This document shows, in pieces, positions 1 through 12,211 of a stretch of 64,000 bases of DNA. The number at the start of each line of letters is the position of its first letter. Position 1 is the first letter of the stretch. The notes beneath the pieces are model-generated. The model made no database searches, was not told where the DNA came from, and saw only the letters and a program-made list of their open reading frames with translations. Source of the DNA: Orthonyx spaldingii (Eukaryota > Chordata > Aves > Passeriformes > Orthonychidae); contig VZTJ01000550.1 in assembly GCA_013397795.1 (NCBI GenBank), forward strand, positions 52,475 through 116,474, given 5' to 3'. The position numbers were made by a program, and so were the translations under genes.

Positions 1-1252
1 CAGACCTGTTCTTTTAAAGATAAACTAGCTCTACTTGAACACCATACCTCAAGCTCAACACATTTTCTGGAAAAAATGAAAAAAAATCACAGCTTTCCTC
101 CCCCCAACTATTTCTTTCTTATTGTAGAGGTTACTTATTCAATCATCTTCATGAAAGTGCCAAGCATTTCAGCAGTCGAGCTGCTCTTAAGACTTCCAAG
201 GAGGATTGAAACGAGTCTCATGGGGAAGGTTAGAAGCAGGCTAGAATACTGAATTTTGGCAACCTCATAAAGGAGAGGAAGAAATATGTACCTACTTTAA
301 GGTAATTTGGAGTTAAGAATAATTTGGGACCTCTGTAAACAATAGCATCTTAAATTGGTTTCCACAAGGTTCTTTCATTTTTCACTTAAAGCTTTTTCAA
401 GATCAGATCATTTCAGTACTGAATGCACTACAATTCCCCTCCATTACCCCTCCCCTGAGTCTCTTAGTGACTTCTGCTCATCAGAAATTATTTTTCTACT
501 TTATTGTTTATTTCAAAACTCACTGTTTTTAGTCTTCATTGGCCTTCATCTTCTCTAATTTTGCTTCTTTTTGTCTAGATATGAGCAAGAGAGTCAAGAC
601 ATTATATGAAAAAAGAAATCCTTTAGTACTAAATCTCTCATTTGACTAGTTATTCAAAATAAAATTATGCTTCTCACACTTCATGTGTTTAATTAATCAT
701 TCTACAAATGACACTATTGTAGCTTTTTGGATGTAAAACAGCCTTGAATAGTGCAGAAGGAAGAAGCAATCACCAAAAACACTGATTTGTCATAGTACTT
801 TAAGACTGCTTTTAGATCTCAAAAGCTTTTTTGAATAGTGCGCACCCACTATGATTTTGATGACAGAGATAGCCAAAATAAGTTTTGCCTTCTTTTATTC
901 AGATGCTAACTTTAACATTATCACAATTATGTTTAATATAGCAATGGAAAACTGACCTTCATCAGGGGTTGCTAGTCAACCTCCAATCGTGAGAGAGAGA
1001 TGATACTGTGACTGCCTTCTACAGATTATTAACCAAAACTTCACAGCCAATTGCCTCAATAGCTGAAAAATTAGCCAGTGTCTGTCAGCCTTTGAAAATC
1101 AAAATCTTGATTTGAATTATTTTGTCTTTAGTGGTAGTGCTCACAGACTTAAGCACCTATTGCAGAAAATCAGTACATAGCCTTGGATGCAAGTGGAGAC
1201 CCAAAGATGCAGTGGACACTCAAATCCACACAATTCAGCAGAATACAGGGCT
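1..1252. other. Unique AT-rich non-coding sequence
   Basis: No gene or recognisable repeat is seen. Short open frames lack recognisable domains and codon structure. The start of the open frame that later crosses the 48-bp minisatellite (from 1122) lies here, but nothing upstream suggests a promoter or splice context. Confidence 0.6.
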
Positions 1253-1396
1253 CCAAATACATTTATGGATTGTGGTTACGCACCTGAATAAAAACCTGAT
1301 CCAAATACATGTATGGATTGTGGTTATGCACCTGAATAAAAACCTGATCCAAATACATTTATGGATTGTGGTTACACACCTGAATAAAAACCTGAT
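1253..1396. repeat. 48-bp minisatellite, 3 tandem copies
   Basis: Three head-to-tail copies start at 1253, 1301 and 1349, each beginning ccaaatacat and ending aaaacctgat. They differ at only three positions. Because 48 is a multiple of three, the array stays open in one frame and would give a 16-residue repeat inside a 96-codon open frame (1122-1412), but nothing supports translation. At one dinucleotide copy 1 reads tacgcac, copy 2 tatgcac and copy 3 tacacac. This is the pattern expected if an ancestral CpG decayed on opposite strands in two copies. Confidence 0.95.
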
Positions 1397-1518
1397 TCCG
1401 AGAGGCTGCTGAAATCCCTGCCACTGCTATGGGATCTTTTAAGTTTGTTACCTATTTTTACGTGTACAAAATAACTAGGGGTGAGTGAAAAGCAAAACCT
1501 TGTGCCAAATAGATAGGG

Positions 1519-3169
1519 GAGCAGAACTGCCTCAGTCTTCAACAATAAGACCAGTTATCCTCAGGGCAGCTGGCTTCCTGACCTGGTAGACAGGGACAGG
1601 GAGCTGAATGGACCCTCTGTAATCCAGGAGGAAGGAGTGACCTACTTAGACACTAACAAGACTATGGGGCCGGAGGGCATTCATCCAAGGATACTGAGGG
1701 AGCTAGTGGAAGAGCTCACTAAGCTGCTCTCCATCATGTATTATGATTCCTGATTAACTGGGGAGGTCCCAGATGACTGGAGGTTGGCCAATGAGAAACC
1801 CATTCACAAAAAGAACTGGAAGAGGGATTGAGGGAATTACAGGTCTGTCAGCCTGACCTCGGTGCCCAACAATATTATGGAGCAGATCATCTTGAGTGCA
1901 ACCACATGGCATGTACAGGACAACCAAAGGATCAGACCCAGCCAGAATGCCTTTAGGAACAGCAAGATTTGCCTAAACAACCTGATCTCCTTTTTGTGCT
2001 AAGTGACCCGCTTAGTGGATGAGGGCAAGGCTGTGGAGGTAGTTTATATTGACCTCAGCAAAGCCTTTGACACCATGTCCCACAGCATCCTCCTGGAAAA
2101 GCTGGCAGCCCATGGCTTGGACTGATGCACCTCTTCACTGGGTTAAGAACTGGTTGGGCCCAGAGAGTGGTGGTGAATGGTGCTGCATCTAATTGGCATC
2201 CCGTGACCAGTGGTATCCCCCAGGGATCAGGGTTAGGCCCAGATTATCTTTATTGATGATCTGGATGAGGGGAGTGAGTCCACCATTAGCAAATTCACTG
2301 ATGACACCAAGTTAGATTGGAGTGACAATCTTCTGGAGGGCAGGAAGGCTCTACAGAGGAACCTGGACAAGCTGGATCAATTGGCTGAGGTCAATTGTGT
2401 GGGCTTCAACAAGACCAAGTGCCTGGTCCTGTGTTTTGGCCACAATAACCCCAGACAGTACTACAGGTTGGGGGAACAGTGGCTGGAAAGCTGCCCAGTG
2501 GAAAAGGACCTGGGGGTGCTGGTCAAGAGTGGCTGAACATGATCCAACAGTGTGCCCACATGACCAAGAAGGCCAATGGCATCCTGGCCTGTATCAGCAA
2601 CAGTGCAGCCAGCAGGATTAGGAAAGTGATTCTTCCTGTTACACTTGGCACTGGTGAGGCCACACCTTGAGTGCTGTGTCCAGTTCTGGCCCTCTCAATT
2701 CAGGAAGGATATTGAGGTGATGGAGCATGTCCAGAGAACGTAAAGGGTCTGGAGCACAAGTCCTATGAGGAGCAGCTGAGGGATCTGGGGTTGTTTAGCC
2801 TGGAGAAAAGGAGGTTGGTGGGGACCTCCTTGCTCTTTACAACTGCCTGAAAGGAGGGCATAGGCAGGTGAGGGTCAGTCTCTTCTCCCAGGCAATCAGC
2901 AGTAGGACAAGAGAACATACTCTAAAGTTCTGTGAGGGGAGATTCAGGTTGGACATTAGGAATAATTTCTTCACAGAATGGGGACTAGGTATTGAAATGG
3001 GCTGTCCATGGAGATGAAGTCACTGTCCTTGGAGGTATTTAAGGGAAGATTGGATGTGACACTTATTACCATGGCGTAGTTGACATGTTGGTGTTCAATC
3101 ATGGGATGGGCTTGATGATATCAGAGGTCTTTTCCAAGCTAGTTGATTCTGTAATCCTGTGATTCTGTG
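1519..3169 (+). mobile_element. CR1 LINE, 5'-truncated, 3' end intact
   Basis: This is a chicken-repeat-1 (CR1) non-LTR retrotransposon, which moves by target-primed reverse transcription. About 1.65 kb is present, from just upstream of the reverse-transcriptase core to the 3' terminus. The 5' UTR, ORF1 and endonuclease region are absent, as is usual for 5'-truncated CR1 copies. Recognisable blocks, in order, are the segment around ctatggggccgg (1663 onward), RT motif A (about 2051-2080), the FADD-box region (2294-2305), the post-RT region and a terminal octamer array (3145-3169). There is no poly(A) tail, as expected for CR1. Stops and indels throughout make it a dead copy. Subfamily not determined. 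Confidence 0.93.
1640..2670 (+). pseudogene. Broken CR1 ORF2 reverse-transcriptase region
   Basis: This is the decayed coding part of the CR1 element, formerly the RT domain of ORF2. Motif A reads DLSKAFDT from 2051, with the expected catalytic aspartate. The frame is closed by TGA at 2123-2125. The second catalytic box sits in the same frame at 2294-2305 but reads FTDD instead of FADD. About 10 bp seem to be missing near 2240, and downstream the CR1-like reading moves to another frame (about 2479-2670). No functional product is possible. Confidence 0.85.
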
Positions 3170-3796
3170 GAGTGAAGCAGTCAAATTCGGGGTGAATTGC
3201 ATAATCACTGGATGAAATAACTTCTCAGGAAGGTATTGACTGTCCTTTAACCCCTACAAAATGCAGTTCAGGCAGATCACAACAGTACAAAACACACTTA
3301 ATCCGCAATGAGAAAAGAGAACAATTGACAGAGCACTGTGAACTATCAAACAGGGAATATGTGAAAGAGCCAGAGTAGTGTGGGAGAAAGCAAACATTAC
3401 TACACATACCTTTCTTGGGCCACATCAGAAACTAGATCTTGATGCAAGTGGCAGAAGATTTAATCATTTGAGCTGGCTGAGTTTGCAAACCGTCATTTTC
3501 CCCCATGAGTCATACTTTCTTTCCTTACCTTTCTTCTTGTTTTTGTTTTAAAATTACTTTATTTCCTCCCCTGTGTGTCTGAAATCAGCATCTTGTCACA
3601 GATTTCAATCACGCTTACATGTGTGAATGTAAAGAAGAGCTTTGCACAGCCAAACATGGAAATACAAACATTTTCAAAAGAAAAAAGAAATAAATTTAGC
3701 TGTTATATTCCTGTATTCTTTGCTGTTGACAATGATATTTGTCTTACCTCTGCTAGCAGAGCTTCCCCTGAAGCAAATTCGTAATTGTAAATGCAT
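3170..3796. other. Unique non-coding sequence
   Basis: Nothing recognisable lies between the CR1 3' end and the LTR start. Short open frames occur on both strands without domain content. Confidence 0.55.
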
Positions 3797-4585
3797 TGGG
3801 TTTGTGTGGACAGGTTTTGGTAATGGGAGCACTACAGGGCTGGCTTCTGTAAGAAGCTGTTAGAAATTTCTCTCATGTCTCACAGAGGTAATGTCAGCCA
3901 AGACAGACTGTGAGAGACTGGAAAGATTGATGTCTCAAGACATTTTGGGGTGCAAGTGTGTGTGGGAAGGGGCAGATGGGGCCTTGCTCTGGTGAATTAA
4001 TGCCCTGCTCCACTGTTACTGGCTCACTGGAGGCAATGCTCCACACCCCGCCTCTGGAACCCCCAACCTAACTCCTAATTGGGAGTGAAGCTGAGTTCAG
4101 GAAGAACGGAGGGGTAGCACAAAAGTGTTTTTAAAGTTTAATTTTTATTTCTCATTACCCAAATCTGATTTGATCGTTAATAAGTTAAACTAATTTCCCA
4201 GAATCAAGTTGTTTTGCCCATGACAGTAACTGGTGCATGATCTCACCTTATCCTTATCTTAAACCACAAGACTTTCATTATATTTTCTCNCCTAATTGGG
4301 AGTGAAGCTGAGTTCAGGAAGAACGGAGGGGTAGCACAAAAGTGTTTTTAAAGTTTAATTTTTATTTCTCATTACCCAAATCTGATTTGATCGTTAATAA
4401 GTTAAACTAATTTCCCAGAATCAAGTTGTTTTGCCCATGACAGTAACTGGTGCATGATCTCACCTTATCCTTATCTTAAACCACAAGACTTTCATTATAT
4501 TTTCTCTCCTCTGTTCAGCTGAGGAGGGTCATGATAGAGTGGTTTTGGTGGGCACTGGGCATCCAGACAGGGTCAACCCACTGCA
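3797..4585 (+). mobile_element. Solo LTR of an avian endogenous retrovirus (ERVL-like), carrying a duplicated block
   Basis: The segment has the general pattern of a solo LTR. It begins with TG (tgggtttgtgtgg) and ends in CA (acccactgca). It contains a U3-like block at about 3820-3900 and a 3' part that I recognise from avian LTRs, running through the tatttctcattaccc block to the ggtcaaccca terminus. Flanking sequences match as a target-site duplication: tgcat at 3792-3796 and at 4587-4591, or six bases with one mismatch. No gag, pol or env is present, consistent with recombination between two LTRs. If the internal 217-bp duplication is artefactual, the true length is about 572 bp. Family name is inferred, not searched. 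Confidence 0.75.
4074..4506. repeat. 216-bp perfect tandem duplication flanking a single N
   Basis: Positions 4074-4289 and 4291-4506 read identically base for base and are separated only by the ambiguous base at 4290. The surrounding LTR is visibly diverged, so a 100% identical duplicate placed exactly on an N is far better explained by two contig ends that overlap but were not merged than by a biological duplication. Confidence 0.95.
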
Positions 4586-4689
4586 GTGCATTACAGAAAT
4601 AGAGATCTTGGTGATAAAGGAGTGCAAAACTGGATAATTTCCTTTCTTGTGAGTATTTTGTCATCTCTAGCACCAAATGATTAAGTGAC

Positions 4690-5075
4690 AAGGTTTCAAC
4701 TGCGCCCCTTGGGACACAATTCCACAGTCCAATACATCTCACTGTAAGGATATTTGCACAAAGATCCAGTGAAAAAAATTACTCTTGCAACTCCATCCCA
4801 TTACTCCTAGTTACCACCCTGTCTGCTGAACTACAAGTTTCTCTCACCTGCATCATGTCATTGTTGTGGTGTGTCATCCTATCTCCTCTGCCAAGACAAA
4901 CTTATTTAGTTACTTAGATCTTTCTTCATAAGTCAGTCCCTCTTGACTACCTCGATCCTTTTTGCTGCTCTTCCCTGAACTCTCTTCAATGTATCAGGGT
5001 TTTTTTTAAAGCAGTAGTGCTTAGAAATGAATGAAGCGAAGACCAAAACCTCATGCTTCACTTGTACCACTGATG
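4690..5075 (-). mobile_element. Ancient CR1-group LINE 3' region, reverse strand
   Basis: On the + strand the blocks cccattactcctagtta (4798 onward), tcttcataagtcag and tttgctgctcttccctgaac (4960-4980) appear in the order expected for the reverse complement of an old amniote CR1 3' coding region. Divergence is high and the ends are uncertain. It abuts the solo LTR. Assignment is by pattern recognition only. Confidence 0.55.
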
Positions 5076-8000
5076 TCAATAGTATCCATGACAATCTGAT
5101 GGACAGTTGAGGCAGAAAAGAATAAAGTGAAGAAAAAACTTACTAATGCTGAGTTGGTTGAAAAAAAAATGTACTGACATTTTGTTTCATTGGAACTTTT
5201 TACATCAGTTCTTGTACATAGAAGAAGCTGTTGCATTTCCACCAATTTTTGATAAAACTGTCTTTGCTTTCTGCCAGGTCTCTGAAATTATCTTTACTTA
5301 TCCAGCCAGTAAAATAAGAAGATTCTGAAAATCCTCTTCATGGGCAAATTTCAAATTTGGGGCTTTTATTTATAATTAAAAAGTGGGAAATCCATATGAA
5401 AAATGGAATTTTTTGTTACTAGTGTCTCACAACAGCAAACTTGTTAAATAAACACATGAAGGTAAAAACCCAGTTTGGTCTTTATGCAGCAAAGACTTTA
5501 AATAACACTCAAATACAAGTTAAATATATACAATGATTCTGGATCCATGATTCTGAATCAACTTATGTTAGATCTGATCCATTTGAGAATTAGCCACCAA
5601 CATGAAAGCCCTTTGTTAATTTTTCTACCACAACTGCCAATTCCAATTCCTTGCAATATGTAGTATGTGGCATTTTCTTAGACTGGCAGCTCCTAATTTC
5701 CCATCTTAACTGGGTGAGCAGAAATACAGACAAGCTGCATGAAAAAGCCTAGACACCATCAATGCAGCATGGAAAAATCACACTTCTATAATCCTCAGAA
5801 ATTGTTCATTTGTCCATTCATGTAACTACAGATTAAGGAAAAACAAGGGAGGCACCTTTTTTTTCAGCTGAGATTGTAGCAATTTATATGAGCTTTTCCT
5901 GGAGGGAAAAGACTGTAGGAGGAAACAAGTGGAGAGATAATAGGATGCTGGTCTTCATGCATGTGACTAGAAAGCCAGACAGAAGCATAACTTGGTCAAC
6001 ATTTTTATGAGTAAAGATCAAAGCTAAGAGTCTTGTGAAATTCTTGTCCAGCAATAACATTTGAAACATGATTTTTTTTCTGTCAAGTACAAATTGCAGC
6101 TTTCACTTCATCAGCCCATCACCGTCACTTTTGATATTGCACCAAGCATAAAAGTTTTTTTATCTGTACAATAAATAGTACAATACGGCTTATATTCTGC
6201 ATGAAAAATCCTGAGTTAAACTAGGTATTATATTTGGTTTTTTTCGAAATACTTGTATAAAACCATACAATAAACACTTTAAAAGTGAAGAACATAAAAA
6301 GAAAAGGAAAGATATATTGTCTTGATTTAGAAAATGGTGAAAATGTACACAGTGTGGCAATTTTTTATTCAGGATGGTGAGGCTAAATCTGTGTTGAGCT
6401 GTATGTCTCACAAACTGCACACTTTGACCAACATATTCCTTTAAAAAAACAAAAAAACCACACCAAACAAAATAAAACCTCCTCTTTTTATCCAGGCTAG
6501 AAGTTTTCAAGTGTGATTTCACTGTGTTTCTGCAGGAAACAGTCTTCCCCTGGCATCTGGCTGTAGACGAGGTGACACAGTCGATTTCTTCCAGCTCTTA
6601 TCTTTGATTCATTTATCTTTCAGGCATGTCACGAGCTTTTCATCATCATTTCTGAATTATACAGTGATCAGCATTAGTTCCAAACAACCTCACATGGTCC
6701 CCAGTACTTTTCTGTACAGGCTGGATTTCTGCTTCATGTCACTAACTGTCTTTATTGATTGAGGAAGACAGACACGGCACCAGCACTTGCCCCTCTCTGT
6801 TCAGAATCACCAATGAAGCCACATGAAGACCCTCTGTAACTGGCAGACATGAAAGCATTTGTCCCCATCTCATGACAGGTACACCTCTGAGAAAAGGTGA
6901 TGCTGCATATTCATTTGCCAGAGGTCAGCATGGAAAACATAAACAGAACATATTTATATGCATAATGCCTCAGCTTTCTAAAGCATTATTTAATCTATTT
7001 CCTTCATGAGTATGTGTTGTGTTGAATATGCATGGGTCTGTATAAAGCATTTCTGGAGTTTTCTCCTCTCAGAGGTCAGGGTAGTAACCTTGCATATACA
7101 TAAAACAGTAACAGCAACCATCACATTTTATTATTGCACTTTCTAGCTTAAAAAGAGATGAAAAAAAAAGCCAGGCTGCTGTGAAGGAGATGGAAGAGCT
7201 GAAATGAGAGTGCTGGACCAGGATTACAAAGCCAGCGGTACTCTGGGCTTCTTGGGACAGGTGACCTAATTGCAAATTTTTAAAAGCAGCCTCCAATTTT
7301 CAAAAATTGACAAGGGATAAAAACAGTCTGCTTCCTAGACATTTCTATACCTCCTTTTAAGATGGGTGGCCCTGTACTGGGAATCCCTGAAAATTGTCTA
7401 AAACATATATGAAATCTTGTGCACATGGAAAGAGATTTAAAAAGCATCAGATGGATAGAGCTGAAAATATGTGCATCTCTTTTTTTGCATCCTTCCTTTC
7501 CCAGGAATAAAAAGAATGACTGTGCTCTACAGAAGACATCCCATAAAGTTCTCTGATGGTTGAAAACAGCTTTCTGCAGTGAAGGACTGTTCACAGAAGT
7601 GCAACTTAATTATAGTTTTAAAAGGGTGTGTTGTTTTGGCTGTCAGTGTTTCCCCACCAGCCAGATTATGTTGCCTCATGGAAGGAGAGGTCATCAGAAA
7701 TCAGTAGAGCAGCAGAATTTGTCTCAGTCACTCTCTTTCACAGTCTCTGGGGTATCAAGGTACATGAGACATGCCTGTCATGAGCAAGAGTCTAATAACA
7801 TCTGAAAAATCATTGTGTATAGAAGTAGCAGCCTGATCCTTTCTAATTTCATAGACTTTCTTTAAAGAGGTCTAAGATAGAGAGTGACCTTTCAGAACAC
7901 GTGTGACTAAAGGTATATTAGATGCTTGCTAGATATGTGGAAGAGCAAACTAGGCAAAAAAGCAAGCATGAATGCAAGATTGTGAGGAGAAAAGCTTAAT

Positions 8001-10163
8001 ATGGAAGATCTGAACAGGGTAACTAAAAGAAGAGAAGTAGATATTATTGCTTTAAGAGCATATTGCACCAAAAGTCACTCTTCTGGCTGTAACCCATCTG
8101 TCCTGGATGTCACAGAAACACAAAAAAACCTGTATCCCAGAGAGGGTACATTCTACAGGATGATAATGCATTGCAAGTGTATTACAAACAGAAGGGAATG
8201 AAGTAGATGTTGTCATTTTGGTTGTTCAGTTTGACTTGTGGTGCTTTGTTGAGGGGCTTGGAACATTCACTCTAGTACAAATATTTGTATATTTTGTGAT
8301 GATGTTGAAGACTTGGCATAAAAAGAATTCTGATTTTGGTTAAAATGGAAAGAAATTTTCCCATCCCATCTTCATTTTTAATCTGACAGCAAGGAGGTAG
8401 AAATCTTAAAAGGAATGCTTGCCCCTGTCTCATTTTGAACTAACAAAACTAAGAACATAAATAATACTGTAGCAAAACTTTTTTCTCAAAATGTTTGAAG
8501 ATGACTGAGTTTATTTGTTTTCAAGTTGCAGTTGCCATTGGAAGATATTTGCACCATTTTCCAACAGGCTCAAGTCTTATGATAGCAAAGAGGCTCTCCA
8601 TTAGCATTCTGAATGGACTTGAGGAGACAGACATTATGGTATTGGAGGTCACCCTGATGGTCACTTCAAGCAATAATAAGAGACATTTGAGGTGATGGAG
8701 TTGCAAAAGCTGACAAAACAGAATCAATCAAGAAAACCAATGAAATCAAGACAGCAGTAATGATCAGGAGTGTTAAAGCACCTGATAGGTCACAGTTCAC
8801 GAAATTGAATAATGCTCTTTGATGCAGGCAAGAAGAAGTCATTAGAAATGTCAGCAATGTCACAGAAATGTCAGAAATGTCACCATTAGTTGTGTGAAAA
8901 GATTGTACAATGGAAGTGGAAAAGAGAAAATTCACAGAACAGAAAGAGGCAGTATACTCAAGTTGTCTGGAAGTGAGTGGAGAAAAAAATGGTGAACTGT
9001 TTGAGCACAAACCAAGGGCCAATGATTCAAGGTAGATGCAAATTAAATGGGGGCACATCCATAGAGGTAATGAGGGCAAAACTCTCTTAAAACATGTCAA
9101 ATGAAAGGTTGTTGGTAGAGAAAGGCACACAGAACAACCCCTACGATTGTAGGGCACAGATGTGTTGTCCTGCAGTATATTTTCTATAGGCTCAAGCATG
9201 CTAGTGCTCAGAAAATAACATATATAGTGTGTGATTTATGTAAAACATTAGTACCTATGGAACTGCAAAACTTAATTGAAAACACTGCATTATAAGCTTG
9301 CATACGAGGCACAGAAACTGATCATAGCTATCCTAATATTTTATTTAACTCAAGTTAAAAACAAATAAATTGTCTGTCAGCCCCAGATATAAATACTGGA
9401 AGCATTTCCTCTAGTTACTGTTCACAGTTGCCATTTGGTCTGGCCATGAGAATTACGGCGTACTAATAGAAAATCAGCAATGTTGGGAGCAGAAGAGGAA
9501 GAAAATTAAGGACACTCCACCATCTGGGAGAATGAGTCAGTGGTTAGAATTTCCTGGAGTCTTCTGCTCTACAAGTAACCAGCTCTTATGTAGTTTCACT
9601 TAAGCAAAATAGCATAAGAGAAGATGGATCCAGAGTCTAGTATGTATCTTCTTTCCCATCACAAGACTTTGCATGCCCCTGTCAGATGAAGCTATAATCC
9701 ATTATAAAACAATACACTTAGAAAGAAAATTTAAAAATTATTTTAGTAAAAAATCTATATTTTTGCACCACAAAATGTATCATTTCTTTCATTCACAGTA
9801 AAAACAGTAAATAAATAGCATATATATGTGCTCCCCTGTATCACTATTTTGAATTGGTTGTTCTTAAGTAGGAGAAATTATTTTAGAGCTCAGCTTGCTC
9901 AGAAAGAAATATTATTTTGACGGCATACAGAGTAGCTGACACTGATTTAGAAAATCACACCATAAAGACAAGCAGCACTTTTAACTTGATCATAGTAGCA
10001 TGCATTCTAGATTAGATTTATCTTCAACAGGGATTTAGGTATAAATGTTTTTGTCTTATTGCAATATAGGATTTCTAGGATTGTACAACAAAGATTGTTG
10101 CTGCATCAGAAATTATATAATCCATGTAAAAGAAAATAAAAAACAGATAGCTATGGATAGATT

Positions 10164-10164
<1 letters not shown>
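5076..10164. other. Mostly unique AT-rich sequence, no gene seen
   Basis: No recognisable transposon or exon is seen across 5 kb. The longest open frame of the window lies here (8666-9199, minus strand, 177 codons). It is rich in Ser, Leu and Phe, has no recognisable domain and no family I know, and overlaps a plus-strand open frame at 8495-8695. A small run of degenerate aatgtca units lies at 8844-8882. Confidence 0.5.
8844..8882. repeat. Short degenerate tandem repeat (aatgtca units)
   Basis: Four copies of aatgtca, spaced by two or three bases, occur in about 39 bp. This is likely a local slippage product. Confidence 0.7.
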
Positions 10165-10220
<56 letters not shown>

Positions 10221-10240
10221 CAGATAGATAGATGATAGAT
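10165..10240. repeat. (TAGA)n microsatellite
   Basis: Fourteen uninterrupted TAGA units span 10165-10220. An imperfect tail to 10240 is interrupted by a C at 10221 and a lost base in gatgata. It creates spurious minus-strand open frames with LSIY repeats, which are not real proteins. It is probably length-polymorphic. Confidence 0.97.
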
Positions 10241-12195
10241 ACACACAGACGTTATGAGAATATGCAGCAAGTATGATGAAGGTAAACATGAACAAAACAG
10301 CTTTAGCAGCACAGGAAAGATGATTTGTGTAAAGGGGTATGATGCAGAGGAACAAAATACTCCATAGTTTTTTACAGGTAGCTTCTCCCACATACAAAGG
10401 AAAGCATAGGAAATAGTCACAAAATGTTGTTTAACTGTAATTAATGAATCAACATTCTATGAGTCATTGACAGCAGATATCAGCCAGAGGCGGGAGTCAA
10501 AAATGTAATAGAAAAAAAAAAAAAGACTCGCTATAAACATTCTTTAAGATAGAGATGGCAAGAGTGCTTCCAGGTGAGCAACCATCAGGGAAACTGAAAG
10601 AGAAGTGGCAGCAGATGCTTCAAGACATAGACTAAAACAATAACATTTATGGGAGGAGAATTCAGCATTGACATGGCTGAGGCAAGGTCATATCTCTGAC
10701 TCAAAAGCATCCCACTGTAATTAATGTGCAAGAGCCTGGAAGACAGTTTGAGTCATGTGCTTGAAGGCCATGGGGGAAAAATTTTGAAATATGTTGCCAT
10801 ATCCCAACTGGAAGAACTTAAACATTCAAGTTGAAGCCAATGCCCAAGTTACACACCTGACTGATAGGCTGTATGATGACGTAGTCCTGAGATGTCTAAA
10901 CAACATCATGCTCTCAGATGGAGCAGAAGAGCTCTGGGACAAAAATAAAAGCTCTCTTTTGACCACAAAAAACTTGCAGTTAGATATCCATAAGGAGTGT
11001 CCAAAAAATAGGTGGATCTGCTAGCTTTGACATTCTGGTTAGGCCCAAGATAGGTTGACCATCCTGCACAGAGACCATTGATGCTGCTCCAATGCCCAGA
11101 CACAAAATGTACAAGAGAAAAAACTGAAATTGAGAGCAGGGTGTTTGTTAAAGAAGATGGCAGAACGATACAACTGAAGTTAGATATGTTTTAGATTTTT
11201 ACCGTGAATGAAATTCCTTTAATGCTGAAGCAGGTTTAAAAGTTCTCCAGTGGAGAGAGGCCAGAACTTTTGGTATCTTTCAGGATGGAATTACTAGTTA
11301 AAACACTAAGTTTCAAAAGAAGCAACAAATAAAATAGGAATAAAGTGTCAAAGGAATATCTCCTTGGAAACAAACTGAAATCAAATTGTTACAGCCTATA
11401 TAGCATACAGTTAAGTTCTTAGCCACTGCAGGCTGTAAAGCACATTTTCTTGCTATCTGAATCTTGAACTATGATCAGGAGTTGACAAAGCAGAAGGTGA
11501 CATTTAAGCCTCTAACATTTTCTTTTCTTCATGCCCCTTTTTTCGCTTGTGTTCATTTTGTTTATATTCTGAAATGAAATTGTTACCTTCCTTGACTTGG
11601 CATTATTTTTTAAGTTTTCTTTCAGAAGAAATCTTAGCTAAACAAGAATTATACTGCAGATTGTTGTGCATTTTTTTAACCTCCAGACCTGTCATTTTCA
11701 TAATACTTTGGATGTTTCTGAACTTTTTAAGTGTCAAACTGCATAAATTGCAAATGTCCTTTTTAGGTATTTAGACACTTTTCTTGTTATTGATGATGAG
11801 TTAAAATCATTTTTGGAGGGTGTACTCTATGGGTTTATCTATCTCATTTAGCCTGGATATGAGTTTGTTGCTTTCACAATTTTATAGGCAATAATGCAGC
11901 TGCGCAAGACATTTGCCAATTGTTACTACGTCTTTTTTTTCTTTTCTTTAACTGGTGTGCTGAAGGCTATGAGAATTTAACACTCCTACTACTCAGTGAA
12001 ATGAGACCACTATATCTAGAGAAGACCAGTTTCCAGAACATCACAGAAAGCTTACATCATCAAGTCGGTTCAGTTGCTTGTCTTGATTGTTTGTTCCTAT
12101 ATCAAGATTTGGGAATTGCCTTGTATTTTTTTCCAATACACAATGACAATTAACCAAGCTATACTTTTATTCCCCTCCCTAAAAATTCCCTTAGG

Positions 12196-12211
12196 AAAAA
12201 AAAAAAAAAAA
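12196..12211. repeat. Poly(A) run, 16 A
   Basis: A homopolymer followed by acaaacaaag. No upstream retrogene or LINE body is recognised, so I do not call it a retroposon tail. Confidence 0.9.

Noticed and set aside
1122..1412. Repeat protein encoded by the minisatellite
   Set aside because: The open frame exists because the 48-bp unit is a multiple of three. There is no promoter, exon context or recognisable domain.
2322..2670. Two plus-strand open frames that could be called genes
   Set aside because: Both lie within the dead CR1 element and are frame-shifted pieces of its ORF2.
10113..10420. Minus-strand open frames with repeated LSIY residues
   Set aside because: They are produced by translation of the (TAGA)n microsatellite and have no other protein-like feature.
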